A DNA stretch of 48,477 nt from Acidobacteria bacterium UBA2990 (GTDB lineage Bacteria; Acidobacteriota; Vicinamibacteria; Vicinamibacterales; UBA8438), in the NCBI GenBank assembly GCA_002347025.1, contig DEAE01000014.1, forward strand, positions 91,721-140,197, written 5' to 3'. This document shows, in pieces, positions 42,223 to 48,477 of the stretch. Both the position numbers and the translations under genes were made by a program. Positions within the stretch are counted from its first letter, which is position 1. Every line of letters starts with the position of its first letter. The notes under the pieces were generated by a model. It was not told where the DNA came from, searched no databases, and saw nothing but the letters and a program-made list of their open reading frames with translations.

Positions 42223-43550
42223 TCATTACTAAGGCGGCACTGCCTCGTCGTACAGTACTACGTGGATTCGGTGCGGCACTGGCGCTACCGCTACTCGACG
42301 CGATGGCACCAGCTCTTTCTGCGACCGTAGAACCGGTACGACGGGTAGGTTTCTTTTATGGACCAAACGGAATGTTTTTGCCGAATTTTCACCCTGCTGG
42401 GGAGGGAGGGACAACGTTTGCGCTGACTCCAATTCTGGAGCCGCTAGCCCCCTTCCGCGATCAGCTTACGGTCGTTAGTGGCCTTAGTAATCGCGGGGTG
42501 GTCAGCCCAAACGAGGGTGGTGGCGTTCATAGCCGTGCTCACGCTGGATGGCTGAACGGCGTGTTGCCGAACAAGACAGAAGGAGCCGACCTCCGTGCCG
42601 GTAAGACGATTGACCAATATGCAGCTGACGGACTGGGTGCCGAGACATCGTTGCGCTCACTGGAGCTGACCACAGATTCAAACTTTCTAGTGGGTAATTG
42701 CGAGAATGGTTACGCTTGCGCCTATCTTAACTCGACTTCCTGGAGGGACGACACCACACCGTTACCCCATGAGCGTGATCCTAGAGTCGTATTTCAGCGT
42801 ATGTTCGGTGATGGAGGGAGTGTATCGGCTCGTGTGGCCGACATGCGAACTGACCGTAGCATTCTTGATGCGGTTACTAGTCGGTTTGGCGAGTTTAAAC
42901 GCTTGTTGGGCTCGAGTGATCGCAGCCGCGTCGATGACTACCTGGATACGATACGTGAAGTGGAACAGAGGATTCAGCGGGCCGAGCGTGCGAATGCGGC
43001 TACCCCGCTGCCGTCTCTCGAGCAGCCGTCTGGTGTGCCAGAGAGTTACGATGAGCACCTGAAGCTTCTCTACGATCTCTTGGTCTTGGCGTACCAAGCT
43101 GACGCGACTCGGGTGAGTTGCACACAAATCGCCAGAGAACAGAGCGGTCGGACCTATCCAGATATCGGCGTGCCGGAAGGGCACCACACTATCTCTCATC
43201 ACCAGATGGATTCGCACAATGTTGAGCAGTACACGAAGGTGAATGTTTATCATCTATCTTTGTTTGCCCGGTTTGTCGAGAAGTTGCGGGCCACGCCTGA
43301 TGGCGACGGAACCCTCCTTGACCACAGCATGCTGTTATATGGCTGTGGGATGGGTGATGGTGATCACCATACCCCCTTTAACCTGCCGACCGTGCTGGTT
43401 GGTGGCGGCGGAGGCCGGTTGACCGGAAACCGTCATTTGCATTACCCACTACATACACCCTTCATGAATCTTGGGTTGAGTCTGCTTGAGAAGGTCGATG
43501 TCCACGTGGACACTATCGCTGATAGCACTGGTCCCCTTGCTGACCTGTAG
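42219..43550 (+). CDS. DUF1552 exported protein, cassette copy 2
   Basis: 443-residue paralogue of the protein at 6871-8211. It has the same twin-arginine front (LPRRTVLRGFGAALALPLLDA), FYGPNGMFLPNF, PILEPLAPF, a YLNSTSWRDDTTPLPHERDPR block and the C-terminal LLYGCGMGDGDHHTPFNLPTVLVGGGGG. The ATG lies in an ATGA overlap with the DUF1592 gene, showing tight coupling that copy 1 lacks. Activity is unknown. The ankyrin gene follows 41 bases later. Confidence 0.92.
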   Translation: MIITKAALPRRTVLRGFGAALALPLLDAMAPALSATVEPVRRVGFFYGPNGMFLPNFHPAGEGGTTFALTPILEPLAPFRDQLTVVSGLSNRGVVSPNEGGGVHSRAHAGWLNGVLPNKTEGADLRAGKTIDQYAADGLGAETSLRSLELTTDSNFLVGNCENGYACAYLNSTSWRDDTTPLPHERDPRVVFQRMFGDGGSVSARVADMRTDRSILDAVTSRFGEFKRLLGSSDRSRVDDYLDTIREVEQRIQRAERANAATPLPSLEQPSGVPESYDEHLKLLYDLLVLAYQADATRVSCTQIAREQSGRTYPDIGVPEGHHTISHHQMDSHNVEQYTKVNVYHLSLFARFVEKLRATPDGDGTLLDHSMLLYGCGMGDGDHHTPFNLPTVLVGGGGGRLTGNRHLHYPLHTPFMNLGLSLLEKVDVHVDTIADSTGPLADL

Positions 43551-43591
43551 ACGGGGCTTGTTGGTTGAATCGCTGAGGTAGGGAGTCTGGA

Positions 43592-45181
43592 ATGCGTCTT
43601 TTCATCTTCTTGCAGTTTGTCGTCATGACTTTCTTGGGAGGGGTGTCGAGTCAGGCCGCTACTGTGGTCCCATTGGTTGAAGCAGCCAGAGCGGGGGATG
43701 AGAAAGAGTTGCGCCTGTTGCTCTCCAAAGCAGCTGAGGTAGATGAATCCACGGCCGATGGCACGACGGCGTTGCACTGGGCTGTGCACCGAGATGAGGA
43801 GAAATTGATCGACCTTCTCCTAGAACATGGTGCTGATGCAACTATAGCCAATCGCTACGGCGTTCAGCCGTTGACGCTGGCAGCTTTGAATGGGAGTGTT
43901 CCCGCCATCGAGCAGTTGCTTGTGTCAGGAGCGGTTCCGGACACAGTCATGCCTGGTGGTGAAACAGTGCTGATGACAGCCGCTCGAGGAGGGACCCCGG
44001 GTGCAGTTAAGTTGTTGCTGGAGCATGGCGCTGATCCGAATGCTCGGGTTGAAGTGACCGGACAAACAGCGTTGATGTGGGCCGCTGCAAGAAATAACGC
44101 TTCGGCGATTGCTCTTCTTGTGGATCATGGCGCCGACGTGGCTATTCGAACTCCCATTCATGAGTCTGTTTCTGTGAGGAGTTATTTTTCGAGCCCTCAG
44201 CCCACCGGATTTACGGCACTCCTCTTTGCAGTTCGCGCCGGACAACTTGATGCCACCCGGGCGTTGCTAGATGCTGGGGCCGATGTGAATGATACGTTGT
44301 CTGACGGTCAGAGTGCGCTGGTTGTCGCTGCTGCGAACGCCAATTGGGAACTAGCAAGCTATTTGCTCGAACGTGGAGCCGACCCAGCGCTCAGTGGTGC
44401 TGGGTGGAACGCACTCCACCAGGTGATACGGACCCGTCGGCCGAATCCGAGCGGAGGAACTCCTGGTCCGATCCCGACAGGCTCGGTCGACAGTATTGAC
44501 CTTGTCAAAAAATTGATAGCTAGTGAGATTGATATCAATGCAAGAATGTCTCGGAATGGAATGAAGGATGGTCAACGTAGCAGACTTAACCGGCTTGGTG
44601 CTACTGCATTTTTTCTTGCCGCTAAGAACACTGACATAGAGGCGATGCAAGCGTTACTAGATGGCGGAGCCGATCCTTTAGTTGCGAGTGCCGATGGAAC
44701 TACCCCGTTGATGGTGGCTGCTGGAATCGCAATCTTCATTCCAGGGGAGGATGGTGGATCGTTACCTGGACAAGAAGCGGAAGTGCTTGAGGCCGTACGG
44801 TTATGTCTTGACCGTGGTACAGATGTAAATGCTGTGAATGATCGCGGTGAGACTGCACTTCATGGAGCGGCCTTCCGAGGCGTTAACGCAGTTGTGGACC
44901 TGTTGGTGGATAGAGGTGCGCGACTGGACTCTTTCACGGTAGAGGGCTGGACGCCCCTCGCGCTTGCAAATGGACTTAGTTACTCAGATTTCTACAAATC
45001 TCAGAGCGATACTGCCGGCCACTTGCGTGCGCTGATGGAGGCTCGTGGACTGCCTACTGAGGGCCATGATGTTGATCCGGCTGTTTGCCTCGATTGTTTT
45101 CAGACCCGTCCAGACCAAGTTCGTGCAGCGCGCGATCGTGATGAGCAAATGGCCCTGGAACTTGAAGCAGGACAGCGGTAA
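43592..45181 (+). CDS. Exported ankyrin-repeat protein, cassette copy 2
   Basis: 529 residues with an N-terminal signal (FIFLQFVVMTFLGGVSSQAA) and about ten ankyrin repeats (TALHWAVHRDEEKLIDLLLE, TALMWAAARNNASAIALLVDHGAD, TALHGAAFRGVNAVVDLL). Between repeats there are loops of extra sequence around residues 185-205 and 275-330. The C-terminal tail after the repeats contains CLDCF, which is not a haem motif because no His follows. It occupies the same third place in its cassette as the copy at 8334-9701 and is probably functionally tied to the DUF1592/DUF1552 pair. Confidence 0.92.
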   Translation: MRLFIFLQFVVMTFLGGVSSQAATVVPLVEAARAGDEKELRLLLSKAAEVDESTADGTTALHWAVHRDEEKLIDLLLEHGADATIANRYGVQPLTLAALNGSVPAIEQLLVSGAVPDTVMPGGETVLMTAARGGTPGAVKLLLEHGADPNARVEVTGQTALMWAAARNNASAIALLVDHGADVAIRTPIHESVSVRSYFSSPQPTGFTALLFAVRAGQLDATRALLDAGADVNDTLSDGQSALVVAAANANWELASYLLERGADPALSGAGWNALHQVIRTRRPNPSGGTPGPIPTGSVDSIDLVKKLIASEIDINARMSRNGMKDGQRSRLNRLGATAFFLAAKNTDIEAMQALLDGGADPLVASADGTTPLMVAAGIAIFIPGEDGGSLPGQEAEVLEAVRLCLDRGTDVNAVNDRGETALHGAAFRGVNAVVDLLVDRGARLDSFTVEGWTPLALANGLSYSDFYKSQSDTAGHLRALMEARGLPTEGHDVDPAVCLDCFQTRPDQVRAARDRDEQMALELEAGQR

Positions 45182-45204
45182 ATGAGAGGGGCGCGGAATC
45201 GAGG

Positions 45205-45232
45205 TGAATGCGAAGGGTTGTTTCAGCATTCA
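45205..45232. terminator. Candidate bidirectional terminator between convergent genes
   Basis: TGAATGC (45205-45211) and GCATTCA (45226-45232) form a perfect 7-bp stem with a 14-base loop. The right arm contains the stop codon of the CYTH gene. The ankyrin gene ends 23 bases before the left arm. No T-run is present. Confidence 0.4.
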
Positions 45233-45814
45233 GCTGCCGAGGGCGTTGGCGATCTCAGGAAACAGAATTTGCGGCAATGAAAGGCTTGACCGTGCATGGG
45301 CGGCAAATCCTGTTTTGAGTTCATATCGTTTCAAAGTGCCGAGTGCTGCACCAATCGAAGATTTGTTTGTTGCCTCAAACTCGACGCATCGAACCGTTCG
45401 AGTATCGGTCTCAGCCAGATAATGCACGATTTCTATGTCAGGGAAATACCAGGCTTCTATATCTTTGTGGAGGGTGCCGCTCCATCGGACTCCTAGTTTG
45501 GCAAGAAATGCATCGACAGCATCCTCTTGGGCTCCTGCGTGATGACCAAGGTCGAGGTTGATCTCTGACCGGATTTCCGTATCTCTCTCTAGAGTCTTCA
45601 GCGTTAACTGGTGTAGTTCCGGATCGTAGCGATGCCTCAGTAGAAATTTTTCCTGCTGGCCTATTCCCGTCAAGAAATATCGATCGCTTACACGTATTGA
45701 ACTTGTTCTGATGGGATTTAACTGCTCGATCTTTGTCCGAAACGTCGAAAGGTTGAAGTCTTCTTCGACTATGAACTTGTGCTCGATTTCCATGAACTGT
45801 AGTTCGTTTTGCAT
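45230..45814 (-). CDS. CYTH domain (triphosphate tunnel metalloenzyme) protein
   Basis: 194 residues. The N-terminus has the defining ExExK motif EIEHK at residues 9-13 (FMEIEHKFIV). Alternating charged strands follow (YFLTGIGQQEKFLLRHRYDPELHQLTLKT, EIRSEINLDL, RTVRCVEFEATN), as in CYTH tunnels that bind triphosphates and metal. Members include inorganic triphosphatases, thiamine triphosphatases and class IV adenylate cyclases; the exact reaction cannot be chosen. The upstream AAGGAC supports the first ATG at 45814 over an internal one at 45793. The PLD-like gene ends 38 bases upstream on the same strand. Confidence 0.85.
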   Translation of the reverse strand: MQNELQFMEIEHKFIVEEDFNLSTFRTKIEQLNPIRTSSIRVSDRYFLTGIGQQEKFLLRHRYDPELHQLTLKTLERDTEIRSEINLDLGHHAGAQEDAVDAFLAKLGVRWSGTLHKDIEAWYFPDIEIVHYLAETDTRTVRCVEFEATNKSSIGAALGTLKRYELKTGFAAHARSSLSLPQILFPEIANALGS

Positions 45815-45852
45815 TACCGGAATTGTCCTTGTTTTGCCCTTGGTTGATCGAG

Positions 45853-47004
45853 TCAGAGCCAGCGTTTGAGTCGACGGAGTAGTGCTATACGCAACTTCAG
45901 TTTAGTGGGCAGGTGCTCCAGTAGTTGGATGGTGACTGGCACATTGTTTGGGTCAGCTTGGAGCTGTTCAAAGATCTGGTTGGTTTGCCTGATCACTCTC
46001 CGATCATGTGTTGCCAGCATTCCTTCTGCTAGACGGTCGTGTGCGGCATCCTCGAAGTTATAGCTGCCGAATGCTACCCAATCATTGTCGACCAGCACGA
46101 TTTTTGAATGTTCTCCAGTCAAGTTCTCGTAAATTTTGACTCCGGCGGTTAGTAATCGCTTATACCCGGCTACTGCCGCAATCCATGGCAGGTCGGTGGC
46201 AGGTAATGCCGCCGAGTGAGAGTGATAGACCTCTACTTGTATCCCTCGGACGGCGGCGGCAGTCAACACCTCTACCAGCGACTCAACGGGCTTCAAGTAG
46301 AAACATGTGAGCTGGATGCTGTGTTGAGCGGTCTCTAACATCTTGACTAATCGCTCTGTCACTACGTTCGGCCCTGACCATGTAAGGGGTCCTAGGAATC
46401 CTTGGTTGGCGTTTGGGTTGCAGAACCAGTAGTCGAGGTCTACTGACTCGGCTGTTCGATTCTCGGTTTCTGCAAGTGTGGACAAGTGTGTGTCGTCCAC
46501 GATTCCACCGCATGATCGATAACTTGCGAGTAGGTCGGCCACGATGGGGCCTCGAACTGCCACCGAATATTCGTTCCACCCATCGAAGGAAGACTTCGTG
46601 ATGTTACTGCTGCCAAAAATGGCTTCTCCTGCTTCAGATACCTGAATCTTGACGTGTTGGCCGCCACCGAGCCACCGCTGCAGGAATCGGGTTGGTCGGT
46701 AGCGGGTAACGATAGCGCCAGCTGCACCGAGTTCATTGAGACTAGCCGTGAGTCTGGCTTTGTCTTTGGCATTCATCAGAATGCCTCCGAGCCGCTGTCC
46801 GAAGTCATCTATAAGGAGATTGACGTTTACGCCTCTGTGCTGGGCTTCTAGCAGGGCGCTTAACATTTCGGTTCCATAGGCGTCGTATTCGATGTAGTAG
46901 GTCGAGAGATACAAGAAGCAGTTTGCCTCGCGAATCATGGCGATTCGTCGAGCCCATTCAGCAGGGCGATCCCAGAGCGAGCTCAGGTGCGAGGCAGTCT
47001 GCAT
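45853..47004 (-). CDS. Phospholipase D-like protein (cardiolipin-synthase type), variant first HKD motif
   Basis: Two PLD repeats. The second has a full HKD motif (HSKIVLVD, with NDWVAFGSYNFE). The first reads HVKIQVSE with AIFGSSNITKSSFDGWNEY, so the usual Asp is Glu. Family context YYIEYDAYGTEMLSALLEAQHRGVNVNLLIDDFG resembles cardiolipin synthases, but there are no N-terminal membrane helices. A phosphatidyl transfer or phosphodiesterase role is inferred. The frame runs on to ATG 47133, but that part lies within the SDR gene and looks out of frame with any PLD homology; I used ATG 47004, giving 384 residues. It belongs to the compact minus-strand group with FolB. Confidence 0.82.
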   Translation of the reverse strand: MQTASHLSSLWDRPAEWARRIAMIREANCFLYLSTYYIEYDAYGTEMLSALLEAQHRGVNVNLLIDDFGQRLGGILMNAKDKARLTASLNELGAAGAIVTRYRPTRFLQRWLGGGQHVKIQVSEAGEAIFGSSNITKSSFDGWNEYSVAVRGPIVADLLASYRSCGGIVDDTHLSTLAETENRTAESVDLDYWFCNPNANQGFLGPLTWSGPNVVTERLVKMLETAQHSIQLTCFYLKPVESLVEVLTAAAVRGIQVEVYHSHSAALPATDLPWIAAVAGYKRLLTAGVKIYENLTGEHSKIVLVDNDWVAFGSYNFEDAAHDRLAEGMLATHDRRVIRQTNQIFEQLQADPNNVPVTIQLLEHLPTKLKLRIALLRRLKRWL

Positions 47005-47047
47005 ACAGGTGGGAAGATGTGCCGGTAAAAAGTCCTGATCTGACTGG

Positions 47048-47782
47048 CTACAGACGATAACCCCCAGATACGTCGATGTTGACCCCGGTGACATATGGAG
47101 CATCCAGAAGATATTCGACAGCTTGGGTGACATCCTTCAAGGTGCCAGCTCTGCCGAGTGGCACTGAAGCACCTATTTGGTCAGGTGGTGGCAGGTCAAT
47201 TGAGTTGTCGAGTTGTCCTGGTGAAATCATGTTCGCCCGGATCTGACGTTTGGCATGGGCTGCAGCAAGTGCACGCGTTAGCACGAGCAGGCCAGTCTTA
47301 CTGACATAGTAGTCGGTGCCGTGAACATTGGCCCGGATTCCTTCTAGTCCAGCCATGCCTATCGAGATGATGTGTCCTCCTGGAGGGATGAGATCTAGTG
47401 CGTGGTAACAGCAATAGAAAGCGCCAGAGAGGTTAGCTGCTAACGTGGCGTCCCAGACGGCTGGCGAGAGTTTAGTTACATGCTGGGGATTGTAGTTCCC
47501 TACGTTGTTCACGAGGAGGTCGACACGGCCTTCTTGAGTCGTGATGTCGGCGAAGACCTTGGCGACCTCCTGTTCAATGCCAACGTCTACTGCTAATGTT
47601 CTGGCCCGACATCCGGTCTTTCCGACTTCTTTGACCAATGAGTGCGCCTCGTCTTGGGATGCTCGATAGAGCACGACTAGGTCGTAACCCCTGGCTGCGA
47701 GGGTGGTGCAGAGCTGCCGGCCTAAACGCTTAGATCCACCTGTAACTATGGCAACTGGGTTATTTCCTGGAGGATCCATCAT
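47048..47782 (-). CDS. Short-chain dehydrogenase/reductase, pteridine-reductase-like
   Basis: 244-residue Rossmann enzyme. The nucleotide motif TGGSKRLG (14-21) has Arg at the sixth position (TGxxxRxG), the hallmark of pteridine reductases (PTR1/FolM) rather than ordinary SDRs (TGxxxGxG). Other parts: NNVGNYNP, YYVSK with Tyr158-Lys162, and C-terminal VTGVNIDVSGGYRL. The usual active-site Ser or Asp thirteen residues before the Tyr is Gly here, so the chemistry is uncertain. It overlaps the folB stop region by four bases, supporting a role in dihydropterin or dihydrofolate reduction. Confidence 0.87.
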   Translation of the reverse strand: MMDPPGNNPVAIVTGGSKRLGRQLCTTLAARGYDLVVLYRASQDEAHSLVKEVGKTGCRARTLAVDVGIEQEVAKVFADITTQEGRVDLLVNNVGNYNPQHVTKLSPAVWDATLAANLSGAFYCCYHALDLIPPGGHIISIGMAGLEGIRANVHGTDYYVSKTGLLVLTRALAAAHAKRQIRANMISPGQLDNSIDLPPPDQIGASVPLGRAGTLKDVTQAVEYLLDAPYVTGVNIDVSGGYRL

Positions 47783-48135
47783 CGGTGTCGCTCCACCCGC
47801 ACGAGTGAACAGGCAGCGTCTGTGACAGCCTGCGGCTTCCGGATTTCCAGACGTATGGTGCGCACATGCTCCATGTGTTTGAATAGAAGCGAAACAGTTT
47901 CTTCAGCCATTGTTTCGAGCAATTTGAACGCTCGCTGTTGGACCATTGCTCTCACAGAGGAAGCGACCTTGTCGTAATCGACCGCATGGGCAAGTGCATC
48001 TGATTCGGCAGGCTTGGCGAAGTCATAATCAAGCTCGATATCGAATAACACTGGTTGAGGATAGTTTCGTTCCTGTTCGTAGACACCGACGATACACTTG
48101 ACTTCAAATGCCTTTAGTCCAGTCGTTCCGATCAT
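47779..48135 (-). CDS. folB: Dihydroneopterin aldolase
   Basis: 118-residue FolB, converting 7,8-dihydroneopterin to 6-hydroxymethyl-dihydropterin in folate biosynthesis. The N-terminal CIVGVYEQERNYPQPVLFDIEL and the C-terminal RLEIRKPQAV place Glu22 and Lys100 at the family's catalytic positions. Tyr54 (HAVDYDKV) is also at the expected place. The length is standard. Its start overlaps the end of the upstream methyltransferase gene by 32 bases and its end overlaps the SDR gene by four, so the three are translationally linked. Confidence 0.93.
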   Translation of the reverse strand: MIGTTGLKAFEVKCIVGVYEQERNYPQPVLFDIELDYDFAKPAESDALAHAVDYDKVASSVRAMVQQRAFKLLETMAEETVSLLFKHMEHVRTIRLEIRKPQAVTDAACSLVRVERHR

Positions 48136-48477
48136 GAATTACCTTCATTGAGGTTGCATGTGCCGGTTTGCGCACGTCCCAAATTTGCTCCACTGCGGTA
48201 TCCGCTGAGAACGCTGAACCAGTAAAGTCACCAAGGCAAGCATTAATCTGGAATCCAGTCTCCGTAAGGAGTTGTTGCACATTTTCCGGATCCAGCCAAC
48301 TTAGATTCAATCTGCGATAGCGGCGCCATTCGAGCTGGCCGTCTGCGTCGAAATCATCCTGCCAGGTGACCACCGTTATCGATTGAGATGGTTCGTCAAC
48401 CTGTGACGTAACCCACAACAACACGTCTGTGCCAAACTTTGACCGATACGCGGCTCGCAACTGCACCTGCCGCATCC
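48104..48477 (-). CDS. C-terminal part of a SAM-dependent methyltransferase (partial)
   Basis: The frame is open to the window edge; an ATG at 48475 is in frame but is unlikely to be the real start. The visible 123 residues match the end of class I methyltransferases: a substrate-side strand (ITVVTWQDDFDADGQLEWRRYRRLNLSWLD), then PENVQQLLTETGF and ACLGDFTGSAF, finishing with a beta strand IWDVRK. The SAM-binding half is outside the window, so substrate and family cannot be stated. The last 32 bases overlap the folB coding region. Confidence 0.65.
   Translation of the reverse strand, partial: MRQVQLRAAYRSKFGTDVLLWVTSQVDEPSQSITVVTWQDDFDADGQLEWRRYRRLNLSWLDPENVQQLLTETGFQINACLGDFTGSAFSADTAVEQIWDVRKPAHATSMKVIHDRNDWTKGI

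Noticed and set aside
45070..45110. CLDCF in the tail of the second ankyrin protein as a haem c site
   Set aside because: A c-type haem site needs CxxCH; Phe follows the second Cys.
4231..45181. Mobile element or recent segmental duplication as origin of the two cassettes
   Set aside because: No transposase, integrase, tRNA or flanking direct repeat was seen, and the paralogous proteins are too diverged for a recent copy.
1..48477. CRISPR arrays, rRNA, tRNA and phage genes
   Set aside because: No regularly spaced repeats, cloverleaf-like segments or phage structural or integrase motifs were recognised by eye; a tRNAscan and CRISPR search would settle this.

Overview
The window looks like a chromosomal segment of a Gram-negative bacterium. 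The family mix suggests Acidobacteriota, probably the class Vicinamibacteria (subdivision 6) or a marine or sponge-associated relative: paired DUF1592/DUF1552 proteins (also common in Planctomycetes), GMC oxidoreductase plus gluconate-dehydrogenase-subunit-3 pairs, a DUF5916 barrel, PQQ dehydrogenase, secreted ankyrin proteins, creatininase-like secreted proteins and NIPSNAP. GC is moderate (mid-50s percent by eye) and GTG starts are common. The taxonomic call is inference. No rRNA, tRNA, CRISPR array, insertion sequence or phage gene was recognised.

Layout. 1-4103: the end of an outer-membrane barrel gene, then an Mla-type lipid transport operon (permease, ATPase, and an MCE protein with an OmpA-like C-terminus) and a double NIPSNAP protein. 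4231-9701: the first copy of a three-gene cassette: a two-haem DUF1592-type protein, a DUF1552 protein and a secreted ankyrin protein. 9805-12921: a DUF4126 remnant, then on the minus strand an acyl-CoA dehydrogenase and the large subunit of an acyl-CoA mutase whose substrate-pocket residues match isobutyryl-CoA mutase rather than methylmalonyl-CoA mutase. 13122-20708: a secreted unknown, a haem/copper monooxygenase-like protein, an acyl-CoA ligase and an AceE-like E1 plus E2. 20817-26496: a voltage-sensor K+ channel, a secreted serine hydrolase, an EVE protein and a YgiQ-type radical SAM protein.

26888-45181 is a locus of exported oxidoreductases and hydrolases. It holds a tandem-duplicated creatininase-like protein, a GMC/subunit-3 pair and a PEBP protein on the minus strand. 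On the plus strand follow a second GMC/subunit-3 pair, a TolB-N/CBM9/DUF5916 protein, a PQQ dehydrogenase and the second DUF1592-DUF1552-ankyrin cassette. 45230-48477 is a compact minus-strand group: methyltransferase (partial), FolB, a pteridine-reductase-like SDR, a phospholipase D-like protein and a CYTH protein.

How it fits together (inference): much of the window encodes exported or envelope redox proteins (FAD, PQQ, haem c, copper) that could oxidise sugars, alcohols or polymers outside the cytoplasm. The cytoplasmic genes at 10085-20708 suit branched-chain or 2-oxo acid and acyl-CoA metabolism. The most notable signals are the repeated three-gene cassette, the two GMC pairs without a cytochrome subunit, the Phe/Gln acyl-CoA mutase, and the tandem creatininase-like protein with substituted metal-ligand positions.
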